DNA of 40,262 bases, taken from positions 1-40,262 of the forward strand of contig JAKSDA010000242.1 in NCBI GenBank assembly GCA_022360315.1, written 5' to 3'. Shown here one piece after another: positions 25,151-33,397 of the stretch (position 1 is its first letter; every line of letters starts with the position of its first letter). The translations under genes and the position numbers were made by a program. The notes under the pieces were generated by a model. That model had not been told where the DNA came from. It did not search any database and saw only the letters and a list, made by a program, of their open reading frames with translations. The DNA comes from Pseudomonadota bacterium. Lineage in GTDB: Bacteria; Myxococcota_A; Polyangia; Haliangiales; Haliangiaceae.

Positions 25151-26307
25151 CCCGACCTCTATCGCCACTGGGACAGAGTGGTATTGAAATCGCGCGACCC
25201 ACGGTGGGCGTGAGTCGGTGGCGCCGTTTTCGCGCCCGATTCGACTGGCCGTTGTTCGTCGCGGTGGCTGTCATCGCCACTCTCGGCCTGCTCAATCTCT
25301 ACAGTGCCACCTACGACACCCGCCATGCCGGCAAATTCGACCAACAGGTCCTCCGCATGTGCATCGGTGCTGTGTTCTTCTTTGCGATGACATTTCTGGA
25401 CTACCGCTCCATGGTGCGCATCGCCTGGATCCTTCTGTGGCTCACTATTGGCGCTATCGTTGTGGTCTCGCTGCTCGGCGACCAATCCACTGCCAAGGGA
25501 TCGCAGAGGTGGCTGGCGTTTGGCCCGCTCCGTTTTCAGCCATCGGAAATGGTCAAGATCGCGGTCATCCTCACCGTGGCCAAGACGCTGCAGGATCACA
25601 GCGTCGCTCCTCTACCCTGGCGCCACATCCTCCTTCGTATCTCTGCCATTGCCCTGGCCGTTTTGCTCATCGGCATGCAACCCGATCTGGGCAGCGCTGT
25701 GCTGGTCGTATTGATCGCTCTGTCCATGGGATTTCTCTGCGCGCCCAAGTTATGGCCGGTCACGGCGATCACCGGGGCGGGCGTGGCGTTCATTCCGGTG
25801 CTGTGGGAGACCATGCACGACTATCAGAAACTGCGTGTCCTCGCCTTTATCGATCCCTCGGCAGATCCCACCGGCTCGGGCTGGCACACCCGGCAGTCGA
25901 TCTACGCAGTGGGCTCGGGCCGGCTTACCGGCAAGGGATTCATGGAGGGGACACAGAATCAATTCGACTTTTTGCCCGAGCACTGGACCGACTTTCCGTT
26001 CTCGGTATGGGCCGAGGAGTGGGGTTTTTTGGGCTCTCTGGCCATACTGGCGGTGTTTGCCTTTCTGATCTTCTGGCTCGTCAATGTGGCTCTGGTCGCC
26101 CGCGATCGCGCGGGCAGCGCCATCTGCGTCGGCGCCGCAGCGATGCTCTTCTGGCATCTGGTCGTCAACATCGCCATGGTTCTGGGCATGGCACCGGTGG
26201 TCGGGGTCACCCTGCCATTCATCTCCTACGGCGGTTCGTCGCTCATCGTGTTTCTCATCGCCATGGGCATGGTGTCGTCGGTGTCGCTGCGCAGACACGG
26301 CTTCTGA
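25147..26307 (+). CDS. rodA: Peptidoglycan glycosyltransferase RodA
   Basis: GTG 25147 overlaps the PBP2 stop as GTGA and is preferred to an upstream frame opening that lies inside mrdA. The 386-residue SEDS protein has about ten membrane segments. Signature stretches are STAKGSQRWLAFGPLRFQPS, LIGMQPDLGSAVLVV, the conserved loop EGTQNQFDFLPEHWTDFPFS and LPFISYGGSSL at the end. It polymerises lipid II in the elongasome with PBP2 encoded immediately upstream. The N-terminal roughly 25 residues are a polar extension before the first membrane segment. Confidence 0.96.
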   Translation: MTRPLSPLGQSGIEIARPTVGVSRWRRFRARFDWPLFVAVAVIATLGLLNLYSATYDTRHAGKFDQQVLRMCIGAVFFFAMTFLDYRSMVRIAWILLWLTIGAIVVVSLLGDQSTAKGSQRWLAFGPLRFQPSEMVKIAVILTVAKTLQDHSVAPLPWRHILLRISAIALAVLLIGMQPDLGSAVLVVLIALSMGFLCAPKLWPVTAITGAGVAFIPVLWETMHDYQKLRVLAFIDPSADPTGSGWHTRQSIYAVGSGRLTGKGFMEGTQNQFDFLPEHWTDFPFSVWAEEWGFLGSLAILAVFAFLIFWLVNVALVARDRAGSAICVGAAAMLFWHLVVNIAMVLGMAPVVGVTLPFISYGGSSLIVFLIAMGMVSSVSLRRHGF

Positions 26308-26403
26308 GCCGGCAGCACCTTGTGGACAGTCCACCCGGGCAGGTTGGATACGGTTCGCCGGGTCACAGTGGGCGTCCCTGCATACGGAGATGGGGCCGCA
26401 GAA

Positions 26404-27186
26404 CTACGGCGGCTGTTTTTCTGGATTTGGCCGCACGCAGTAGACCTGAGCCGCGATCTCGATGCCGGTGGCATCCGAGCCATTTCGATAATCGCAACGC
26501 CAGCCGGCAGGCAGACGTGGATCGTTGACCGCAAATGGCTGAGTATTGATCAGCCGGCCGAGCCACACCGGTTCGGCCGAGCAGCCACCGGTGATGAGCA
26601 GATCCGCGGCTCGGTCGCATTTGGCCACAACTGACGCAGTCAGACCTGGGGCGACCGCGACGCGCGATTCGCGCCGCATGAGATCCTGCTTACTCGCGTA
26701 GGCGCCGGGGGGCCCAACCGGTCCGGTAGGCCCCTGCACCCCTTGTGGCCCCTGCAGCCCCTGGGGCCCCTGCAGCCCCTGAATTCCCTGGGGGCCTGCA
26801 GGTCCCGCCGGACCGGGCTGGCCGCGCGGTCCTTCGGGTCCCATCGGGCCGGGCCCGCCGCGCGGCCCCGCAGGTCCCGGCAGGCCCATGTCGCCGCGTG
26901 GCCCCGAGGGGCCGGGCGGACCGGCGAGACCAGAATCGCGACCGCGGCGCCAAAGTTCGTCGATAATCCGGCCTTCGTCGACGCGGAGTCGCTGGCTTGC
27001 CACATCGGCAATACGTTCTTCCAGCTTGCCGACCCGCTCGGTCAGCGCTGCGACCTCCGCGCTGCTCGCCGATGTCACATCACTGCCCTGATGACAGCCT
27101 GCCGCGACCCACAGAGCAACCGTCGAAAGTGTCGCGAGGGTTCGTTGTCGGTGTTGGCCTGCAATCAATTCGTGCTTGAAAATCAA
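26404..27186 (-). CDS. Collagen-like lipoprotein
   Basis: The 260-residue protein has a signal peptide with lipobox VAAGC (Cys31). A short coiled coil follows (about 42-75, VAALTERVGKLEERIADVAS), then 26 uninterrupted Gly-X-Y triplets at residues 86-163, such as GPPGPSGPRGDM and GLQGPQGLQGPQG. A C-terminal domain of about 95 residues has four cysteines and a GWRCDYRNGSDATGIEI strand, similar to the capping domain seen after other bacterial collagen stalks. It would form a lipid-anchored trimeric stalk. Only rare starts are available (TTG 27186 or TTG 27168), with no clear Shine-Dalgarno. Without proline hydroxylation the charged Arg/Glu/Gln triplets would stabilise the helix. Confidence 0.85.
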   Translation of the reverse strand: MIFKHELIAGQHRQRTLATLSTVALWVAAGCHQGSDVTSASSAEVAALTERVGKLEERIADVASQRLRVDEGRIIDELWRRGRDSGLAGPPGPSGPRGDMGLPGPAGPRGGPGPMGPEGPRGQPGPAGPAGPQGIQGLQGPQGLQGPQGVQGPTGPVGPPGAYASKQDLMRRESRVAVAPGLTASVVAKCDRAADLLITGGCSAEPVWLGRLINTQPFAVNDPRLPAGWRCDYRNGSDATGIEIAAQVYCVRPNPEKQPP

Positions 27187-27238
27187 TTATTTGCAAATAT
27201 TACCGCAGTTGGCTGGGGGATGCTAGAGTGGCAGAGCA

Positions 27239-27490
27239 GTGAAGCTGGTACGGACGCTCATCTTTATCGGGATCGTCGTCGGTCTCGCCTACGCCGGAGC
27301 TACAGTCAAACTGGGTCAACGGACATTCTTTGGCCATATCGAACAGATATGGGCCAGCGACGAAGCGCGCGAACTGGTCGAAGGAGTCAAAGAAACCAGC
27401 AAGCCGGTCGTGGAGCGGATCAAACGCGGCGTCAAGGCCGGCGTTGACGCCGCTGCCGGGCCAGACCCCGACAGCGCGGACTCGCGGTGA
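27239..27490 (+). CDS. Small single-pass membrane protein
   Basis: The 83-residue product from GTG 27239 has one N-terminal membrane segment (TLIFIGIVVGLAYAGATVKL) followed by a charged amphipathic helix (residues 38-72, DEARELVEGVKETSKPVVER). It ends with a short Asp/Pro/Ser tail. Codon use fits the genome. I do not recognise a family; similar short TM-plus-helix proteins are common in this type of genome. It is divergent from the collagen-like gene with only 52 bp between, so the two share a promoter region. Confidence 0.6.
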   Translation: MKLVRTLIFIGIVVGLAYAGATVKLGQRTFFGHIEQIWASDEARELVEGVKETSKPVVERIKRGVKAGVDAAAGPDPDSADSR

Positions 27491-27547
27491 GTCGGACTCT
27501 GCCAGACCGGCCTTGGCGAAACTCAAACTACTGATATTCAATAAAGA

Positions 27548-28140
27548 TTACCGGGTGACCTGGGTTTGCAGCGGCCCGCTGCGCCACTCTCCTGTGCGAT
27601 AAAAACGGCGTAGCTGGTCCAGGTAAGGCTCGATGTCAAAGCCGTGCTCTTTCCGCCATGCCGCGGAATAATAGGTACCCTGACAGCGCTCACCGCCGTC
27701 GCAAATGAGCATCACAACCGAACCTTCTCGCCGGGACTCAGCCATCTCATGGATGAGTTGAAACGCTCCATACAGGTTAGTGCCGGTCGAGCCGCCGTAT
27801 TGGCGACTGGTCACCTCCTTTAGAAAATGCATCGCCGCGTAGCTGGCCACATCGGGTACCTTGATCATCCGGTCGCCGACAGACGGCTGAAACGATGGCT
27901 CTACCCGCGGCCGCCCGATGCCTTCCACGCCCGAGGGCGTGGCCCGCAATTCGTCCTCGCCCTCGTGGTAATAGTCGAAGAAAACCGAGTTCGACGGATC
28001 GACCACGCATATCTCGGTAAGGTGTCCAGCGTAGCGAACATAGCGGCCAATGGTTGCCGAGGTGCCCCCGTGCCGGCGCCACAGACGATCCAGCACGGGA
28101 TCGGAAAGCGCTCGGCCGCTCTGGCGACGCGCCTCGTCGC
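27548..28140 (-). pseudogene. Cysteine-synthase-like remnant (C-terminal half, frameshifted)
   Basis: The C-terminal part is clear: GGTSATIGRYVRYAGHLTEI, CVVDPSNSVFFDYYHEG, PDVASYAAMHFLKEVTSRQ, GGSTGTNLYGAFQLIHEM and SVVMLICDGGERCQGTYY all fit PLP-dependent cysteine synthases of the CysK2-like group. At about 28080 the frame breaks. The frame reading WIVCGAGTG lies one base off from the frame reading GGTSATIG, and the canonical GAGTGGTSATIG would be restored by one more G in the run GGGG. Upstream of that, the N-terminal half with the PLP lysine is absent. The gene is therefore a decayed copy. The surviving frame alone could still be read from an ATG near 28192, but it would lack the catalytic lysine. 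Confidence 0.8.
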
Positions 28141-28192
28141 TCTGGCTCGGTCCGAGGTTTTTGGACCGGCTCTTAGTACATGCAGCCGCCAT

Positions 28193-28898
28193 GGACTCGT
28201 CTCCGACGAAATCACGGAGATACCTAAAGGTCGACTTATTTTGGGATTTTCCCGACAGAACGATACCTTATCTGCCAACCTCGAAGACAGGGAGTAGTTC
28301 TGGGACCAAGAAATTCGTCCCCTGTTCGACGAGAGTTGCCTCGAATTCGAGGTCACGACAATCGAGGGGGGCGAGGTTCGATATGTTAATCTAGATAATA
28401 CAGCCACAACCAATCCCTTTATGGCTGTGAACGAGAAAATAGACTCCATGCTCGACACCTACGGGAGTGTGCACCGAGGAGCCGGGCAAAAGTCCAAGCT
28501 GACCACTCAGGCCTACGATAGCCATCGCCGCTGGTGCGCTCGAAAAGGCCATTGCGAGCAAACAACCTGTGTGAGACGGGATACCGAGCCAGGGGAGCGG
28601 GATACACCGCTTGCAAGGTGGTAGTCTGCGCACCTGGCCGGGCTGCGGCAAACAACTGGCCAGCAGCGATGGCGCGGATTCCATCGTGTAGCAGTTGTCC
28701 TCATATGACCGTCCGTGATACTAAACAGAAACCATTGGTTGTGGAGCAAACAAGGTGTTTCTGTTGCGAGGCCACCGGCCGAGTCGGTCGCCCGGGCACT
28801 CGCCCAAAAATGATAGCCCGGGCGCGAAGCGGTCGGGCCGCGCACCATGCGCTTCGCATTCTTTCCAATGTGGTCGTGTGCAGTACCGCGAGGAGAAT
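28193..28898. other. 700-bp stretch without a convincing gene, holding repeat A copy 3
   Basis: The left part (28193-28720) may include eroded sequence from the lost half of the cysteine-synthase gene, but no frame shows recognisable motifs. The right part is taken up by repeat family A copy 3 and the promoter and Shine-Dalgarno (AGGAG at 28891-28895) of the PEGA lipoprotein gene. Confidence 0.5.
28722..28868 (+). repeat. Dispersed repeat family A, copy 3
   Basis: Shared landmarks are TAAACAGAAACCATTGG, AGCAAACAAGG, TTTCTGTTGCGAGGCCACCG, GCCGAGTCGGTCGCCCGGGC, GCGCGAAGCGGTCGGGCCGC, a short divergent stretch and CATTCTTTCCA. It ends 30 bp upstream of the PEGA lipoprotein start. Confidence 0.85.
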
Positions 28899-29294
28899 AT
28901 GAAAAAGCTATCCAAAAAAACATCGGTTGCAGTCGTGACAGCGTTGGTCTTTGGCGTGGTTGCCTGCTCGAGTTCGACAGTGATTCGCAGCAATGTGCAG
29001 GGGGCAAAAGTCTACCTGAACGGCGAGTACGTCGGCACGACACCGTATACGATGACCGACACCAAGATCGTGGGGTCAACCACGACGGTCCGATTGGAGG
29101 CGCCCGGATACGAGCCAACTCATGGGGTGATCTCGCGGAGTGAAGTGTTTTCTATCGGAGCGTGTATTGGCGGTGTGTTGGTTCTGTTCCCGTTTCTGTG
29201 GATCATGGGGTACAAACCAGAGCACTTTTTCGAGCTGCGCCCGGGCAGCCCAGTGCCCCGGGCCATGATAGCACCGACAATTCGGCCTCGATAA
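28899..29294 (+). CDS. PEGA-domain lipoprotein
   Basis: ATG 28899 has an AGGAG Shine-Dalgarno four bases upstream. The 131-residue product starts with a lipoprotein signal peptide (MKKLSKKTSVAVV..., lipobox VVAC, Cys23). The PEGA motif follows (SNVQGAKVYLNGEYVGTTPY, about 31-50, and a VRLEAPGYEP strand). A hydrophobic segment (IGACIGGVLVLFPFLWIMGY, about 88-107) then precedes a Pro/Arg tail. PEGA domains are small beta-sandwiches of surface or wall-associated proteins. It heads a compact operon with a YidD-like lipoprotein and a third membrane protein. Confidence 0.85.
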   Translation: MKKLSKKTSVAVVTALVFGVVACSSSTVIRSNVQGAKVYLNGEYVGTTPYTMTDTKIVGSTTTVRLEAPGYEPTHGVISRSEVFSIGACIGGVLVLFPFLWIMGYKPEHFFELRPGSPVPRAMIAPTIRPR

Positions 29295-29299
29295 CTGCT

Positions 29300-29686
29300 A
29301 TGCGGAACTGGCAACTAGTTGGATTGGCCATATTTTTTCTTTTGTGGTCGGGATGTATCGTCCGCGCACCAGCGAGCAATCCGGGTAGTGCCATCGAGGT
29401 GCGTTATCGATTGCGCACATTGCGCGTTGGAAACGGATCGGGGGTTGTCACGGCGACCTATCGCAACATCCTGGCCCGCAGTTTGTTCTCGCGTTGCCAG
29501 ATGGTTCCGAGCGATTCGCAGATGTTCGACCTCCGCGTCAAGCGATGTGGCACGCTTCGTACGGTGGTCGGCAGCATTGCGCGCCTGTTTCTCGAGCGCG
29601 CTGCAACCGGGCGCTATCTCCGCCCCGTCCGCTTCGAAGGACGGCTGCGATGGCTCGATTTTCCCGATGCGGTGTCATGCGACTGA
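29300..29686 (+). CDS. YidD-like protein with lipoprotein signal
   Basis: The 128-residue product starts five bases after the PEGA gene. Residues 1-19 are a hydrophobic signal ending in LLWSGC, a lipobox. Residues about 55-100 read YRNILARSLFSRCQMVPSDS followed by KRCGTLRTVVGSIARLFLE. This lines up with the YidD core 'YRxxxSPLLGPRCRFxPTCSxYxxxAxxxxGxxxGxxLAxxRxxRC'. The first cysteine is kept; the second (PTCS) is Asp here. YidD assists YidC-dependent membrane protein insertion at the inner membrane. A lipoprotein signal would put this version outside the cytoplasm, so its role may differ. The assignment rests on this motif. Confidence 0.65.
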   Translation: MRNWQLVGLAIFFLLWSGCIVRAPASNPGSAIEVRYRLRTLRVGNGSGVVTATYRNILARSLFSRCQMVPSDSQMFDLRVKRCGTLRTVVGSIARLFLERAATGRYLRPVRFEGRLRWLDFPDAVSCD

Positions 29687-30594
29687 TCCAGTTCACCGCA
29701 ATGGCGTGTGGTCTGTGCTGGCACGGCGCGGAGGGCTGGAGCCAGTCCGAGCCAACTCGGCGCTGTGATCCGGCCGAAATCGAGGTCCCGGCCGATGACA
29801 AACCGGGAGCGGCTGGTATGGCGACCATCGACTGCGGGCGAGGTGCGCTTTATGTGGCCGAGCTTTTTCGCGCCGGGCATATGGTCGATGCTCACCTGGT
29901 GGCTCAAACGCTCGACGCACTCTGCGCCGGGGGAGTCATTCCACCCAGCTGGCGTCTGTGGGGGGCAATCGCGCTGATCGATCTCGACGAGAGCTACCGC
30001 GCGCGCCGGATTCTGGCTTCGCTGTCGTCGTCCCGAGATCTGTCTTTGCGCAGGTCGGCCGCAGTGATCGGTGTTTGGTCGTTGCTCAAGGACGGCGATG
30101 AACAGGCCTTTGAGCGCGCTTTGCCCGCCCTCGATGAACCGGCTCGAGCCCGCTTATTGGTCCTGCGGGCAATCTATGACCACGGCAAGGGCGGCTCCCG
30201 CGAGTTCGAGTCGATATCGTCTCGACTCGACGCCCAGCTTCGCGCCGCGGTGACCGGTGTCTACACCACCCATCGGGCGCAGCGGACCAAAGAGCCCTGG
30301 CTTGCCGCTACTATGAGCGCAGTTCTGCCCGGTCTCGGTCAACTCTATGCCGGTTCGGTCGAGAGCGCGGCTGCGGCGTTGGTGCTCAATGGAGTTCTCA
30401 TCGGGGCCACGGTAGAACTGGCTCGACACGATCTCTATTTCGCCTCTACGACGACTGGCCTGGTGGCCTCGATGTTCTATGTCGGCAGTATTCTCAATGC
30501 AGCCGATCTGGCCCACCGGTACAATGATCGCGCTTCAGATGCAACTCGTCGCGAGTTGGAAACCCTTTTGCTTCCGGAGCTCGTTCCTCGCTGA
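29677..30594 (+). CDS. Exported/membrane protein with C-terminal LPGLGQ(L/F)Y domain (DUF5683-like)
   Basis: ATG 29677 overlaps the YidD-like stop by ten bases; GTG 29674 and ATG 29650 are alternatives. The 305-residue product has an N-terminal signal sequence (MRLIQFTAMACGLCWHGAEG). A helical, TPR-like middle follows (about 60-205, YRARRILASLSSSRDLSLRR). The C-terminal membrane region has the motif AVLPGLGQLYAGSVESAAAA and two further hydrophobic segments, as in DUF5683-type proteins that often accompany YidD. It is probably an inner membrane protein with a periplasmic helical domain. The exact role is unknown; coupling to the two genes upstream suggests a joint envelope function. Confidence 0.7.
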   Translation: MRLIQFTAMACGLCWHGAEGWSQSEPTRRCDPAEIEVPADDKPGAAGMATIDCGRGALYVAELFRAGHMVDAHLVAQTLDALCAGGVIPPSWRLWGAIALIDLDESYRARRILASLSSSRDLSLRRSAAVIGVWSLLKDGDEQAFERALPALDEPARARLLVLRAIYDHGKGGSREFESISSRLDAQLRAAVTGVYTTHRAQRTKEPWLAATMSAVLPGLGQLYAGSVESAAAALVLNGVLIGATVELARHDLYFASTTTGLVASMFYVGSILNAADLAHRYNDRASDATRRELETLLLPELVPR

Positions 30595-30625
30595 CCTTTG
30601 CGACAATCGAGCTATACAGTAGACT

Positions 30626-30669
30626 GGCTTCGGGCCGTGCCCGGTCACATTGATTGCATCCTTTCCAGC
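30626..30669 (+). repeat. Dispersed repeat family A, partial copy 4
   Basis: Only the right end is present: a diverged TTCGGGCCGTGCCCGGTCAC followed by an ATCCTTTCCA end, as in copies 2 and 3. It lies between the convergent membrane-protein and OmpA genes. Confidence 0.55.
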
Positions 30670-30684
30670 GAGACCATGCGTAGA

Positions 30685-32112
30685 TCAAAGGCCCGGGCGT
30701 TCTGTGCTTTTGCTTTTGACAAAAACGAATTCGACCCGGCGATTGAGCTGGTGTGACTGCTCCGAGGAACCCATATCGCGTGGCCGGCGCACGCCGTAGC
30801 CAACGGCTTCGATCTTTTCGGAGGGTACACCGAGTTCGATGAGCGCCTTGCGGACGCGCATCGCGCGAGTCTCGCTCAGCCGTTGATTGTACTCTGCCGA
30901 TCCCCGTCCATCGGCGTGACCGCGGACCAGGATTTTGTCCCAGTCGGGATCATTTTTCCACTGCTCCAAGATGACTCTGAGCATTTCCCGGGCTTCGCGT
31001 TTCACCCGCGCGCGCTCGCTGTCGAAGAGCACACACTCCTGCAAGATGAGGCGCTGCTGGTCGAGTATGAAGAGTTCGTGATCGGGGCAGCCGTCGTGAT
31101 CCGCAATGCCGTTATGCACCTCGGCCATGGTTGGACAGGCATCGGCCTGGTCGGCGATGCGATCGCTATCCGCGTCGAACTCGGGGCAGCCGTCTTGGTC
31201 TGCGATGCCGTCTCTGTCTTCGGGCAGCAAGTGGCAATCGTCGACCTGGTTGCCGATGCCATCGCTGTCCGAGTCGGCTGGATCGGCGAAAAGCTGGCGG
31301 AGAGCAACTGGCTGGTACAAACGGCGGCGGTGTCTGGTGGGATCATCAAAAAGCGATACCTCGAGACCAAAGAGCATCAGGTTTGCCGACGGTGTGGGAG
31401 CGTCGTGACTGATCCCGTCCACATAGACAAAGCGCATCATCGGGCCGAGGTTGATCGATCCCAGCGGCAGCCCCCAGCCGACCCCGGCTTCGATCGTCGG
31501 CCGTACGTTTCCGTCGGTGGTCGCGCTACCCACGGCCAGTTCGAGCCAAAACCCGTCGCCGTGTCGGGCGTGGTTGCGGTCCGATTCGTGCCTCATGCGC
31601 AGCGCGATGGTCAGGCTGCCGAATCCAGTGTACCCGGGACTCGTGGCCGGGTCGCTGCGGGGGTCACCGTCGCCGGGGCGCATTGGTCTGCGGTCAACCC
31701 GGGCCGCGTCTCTGAGCAGCCCGCCGCGCATTCTCATACCGAGGAGTAGATGGGGCCAGATCGAGCGATAGAGCGAGATCGCTGGCATGGCTCCGAAAGC
31801 GAACGGCGCATCCTGAGTCTCGGCGACCAGAATCGCCCCGGGAGCCTCAGCCATGGCAAGCCATGGCTGGCCGTGGTCATTGCCGGATTCCAGTCGTAAC
31901 TCTGCCGAATCAGAACCAATCCGATGAGTCCGCGACCCCGGGCGGGCAGCCTTTCCTCCGGTCGATTCATGACCCGACTCGTCCACTAGCTGACCGCCAG
32001 ACCAGTCCTTCAGCCTATGGTTATCGGCATACGCGTCGGGCGCCGATAACGCAGCGCTGAACGCCAGCGCAGCGGCCGTGCACAGTGGGCGAGCTGCTAC
32101 CTTTCGGGTCAC
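30685..32112 (-). CDS. OmpA-family outer membrane protein with thrombospondin type 3 repeats
   Basis: The 475-residue protein has a Sec signal peptide (residues 1-29, ending DAYA). A probable beta-barrel covers about 85-260 with alternating strands (FGSLTIALRMRH, FWLELAVGSATTDG, GPMMRFVYVDG). Calcium-binding thrombospondin type 3 repeats lie at 279-343 (DSDSDGIGNQVDDCHLLPED, DRDGIADQDGCPEFDADSDR). An OmpA peptidoglycan-binding domain covers about 355-465 (VRGHADGRGSAEYNQRLSET, with NRRVEF near the end). It links the outer membrane to the wall. Barrel-TSP3-OmpA is a layout frequent in Myxococcota. It is divergent from the CpcT-like lipoprotein gene with 187 bp between. Confidence 0.93.
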   Translation of the reverse strand: MTRKVAARPLCTAAALAFSAALSAPDAYADNHRLKDWSGGQLVDESGHESTGGKAARPGSRTHRIGSDSAELRLESGNDHGQPWLAMAEAPGAILVAETQDAPFAFGAMPAISLYRSIWPHLLLGMRMRGGLLRDAARVDRRPMRPGDGDPRSDPATSPGYTGFGSLTIALRMRHESDRNHARHGDGFWLELAVGSATTDGNVRPTIEAGVGWGLPLGSINLGPMMRFVYVDGISHDAPTPSANLMLFGLEVSLFDDPTRHRRRLYQPVALRQLFADPADSDSDGIGNQVDDCHLLPEDRDGIADQDGCPEFDADSDRIADQADACPTMAEVHNGIADHDGCPDHELFILDQQRLILQECVLFDSERARVKREAREMLRVILEQWKNDPDWDKILVRGHADGRGSAEYNQRLSETRAMRVRKALIELGVPSEKIEAVGYGVRRPRDMGSSEQSHQLNRRVEFVFVKSKSTERPGL

Positions 32113-32299
32113 GTATTCTCCTCACAGTCGAATGGACCATGTTTTCAAGGAGATCATCGGCCATTGCTCCATGCAATTTAGCCCGACCACGGGAGGGTTT
32201 CGAGATCGGCTAAAGACTCGGCTTTAAATCGGTTTGATTCGTTACAACTGGGCAAAGTCGCGGTATGGCCTGCCAATGATTTGCTGATATATACCGCCC

Positions 32300-33385
32300 A
32301 TGCTGCAATCTCCCACGATCATCGCCACTGTGACGACCGCGCTTCTGGTCGGCGCATGCAGTTCTGCTCCCAGTCCAGTCCCCTCGGCACCGGTGACCGA
32401 CCAGGCGGAGCCCGGTGCCGTATCCGGTGCAAGAGACACGTCGATTGCGCCGGCGACTCAGCCCGCACGCGATATTCGCGCCGACCTTGCTCTCCTGGCT
32501 GAGTGGTTTGCTGGCCGCTTCGACAATCACTTACAGGTGTGGCAGGCAAAAGCAGCCCAAACCGCCGACGATCTGATTCATGAGCACATCCACTCGATTT
32601 TTGCCCGAGTCGCAGTGCCCGCATTTGGCGAGTATGTGTTCTACGTCAAGCAGTATATGGACGGCGACCCGAAAAAGACCTATCGGCAGCGGCTCTACAC
32701 GTTCGAGCCGGCCGCTGACGGCACCTCGATCGTGCTGCGCATCTTCGCATTTGTCGATGACGCGGCATATACGGACGCCCATCTGGAGCCGGGCAAGCTG
32801 GCTGATCTGAGCCCGGACAAAGTGCATCCCACGCCCGGATGCGAGGTCTACTGGCATCGTCGGGGCGACCATTTTGTCGGCGAGACCAAAGAGGGCGCCT
32901 GCCGCATCCAGTCGAGACGCAGCGGCAAGACACTGATCATCAGCGACAATCTCTATCTCGACAGCGACGAGATATGGATTCACGACCGCGCCACCGATGA
33001 GCAGGGAAATTTTATTTTTGGTCACAAAGGCAATATCCCGCACAAGCTCAGACGCGTCCGCGAGTTTTCCGGCTGGGCGGCAATCCGCAAGAGTGATATC
33101 GGGCAGGGTAAAGACGGCTATCACCTGGTCAGCGACCTGATCATTCACGACCAGGGCCAGCGAGTCGCCCTGGCCACGCCGGACGGAAGCGAACTGGGCT
33201 ACACCATCGAGCTGGCCCAGCTGGTCTACCAACGGACCAAAACACCCGTGCTCAAGCTGGCCATCTACGAAAAGGGAAGTGACAAGTCGCTGGCCTATGC
33301 CTGGGCCAATCCCGACGCAGAACGGATCGGCGTCAATTTGGGTCGAATTCAGGTCGGTTTGGCCGTGAAGAAAGCGAGCCGCTGA
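32300..33385 (+). CDS. CpcT/CpeT-like lipoprotein
   Basis: The 361-residue protein starts with a lipoprotein signal (lipobox LVGAC, Cys20) and a Pro/Ala linker. Residues about 55-235 match the CpcT/CpeT fold: LALLAEWFAGRFDNHLQ, QRLYTFEPAADGTSIVLRIF, GCEVYWHRRGDHFVGETKEG and DEIWIHDRATDEQGN. In cyanobacteria this family attaches bilins to phycobiliproteins, but many non-photosynthetic bacteria carry lipoprotein versions of unknown function, probably lipocalin-like ligand binders. The C-terminal 120 residues (LVSDLIIHDQGQRVALATPD onwards) are an extra beta-rich domain. No bilin or phycobiliprotein gene is nearby. ATG 32300 has no clear Shine-Dalgarno. Confidence 0.8.
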   Translation: MLQSPTIIATVTTALLVGACSSAPSPVPSAPVTDQAEPGAVSGARDTSIAPATQPARDIRADLALLAEWFAGRFDNHLQVWQAKAAQTADDLIHEHIHSIFARVAVPAFGEYVFYVKQYMDGDPKKTYRQRLYTFEPAADGTSIVLRIFAFVDDAAYTDAHLEPGKLADLSPDKVHPTPGCEVYWHRRGDHFVGETKEGACRIQSRRSGKTLIISDNLYLDSDEIWIHDRATDEQGNFIFGHKGNIPHKLRRVREFSGWAAIRKSDIGQGKDGYHLVSDLIIHDQGQRVALATPDGSELGYTIELAQLVYQRTKTPVLKLAIYEKGSDKSLAYAWANPDAERIGVNLGRIQVGLAVKKASR

Positions 33386-33397
33386 CGCCGCATTCGC

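Noticed and set aside
28391..28684. 97-codon hydrophobic minus-strand frame
   Set aside because: No Shine-Dalgarno, no family motif and irregular composition; the plus-strand alternatives are equally poor.
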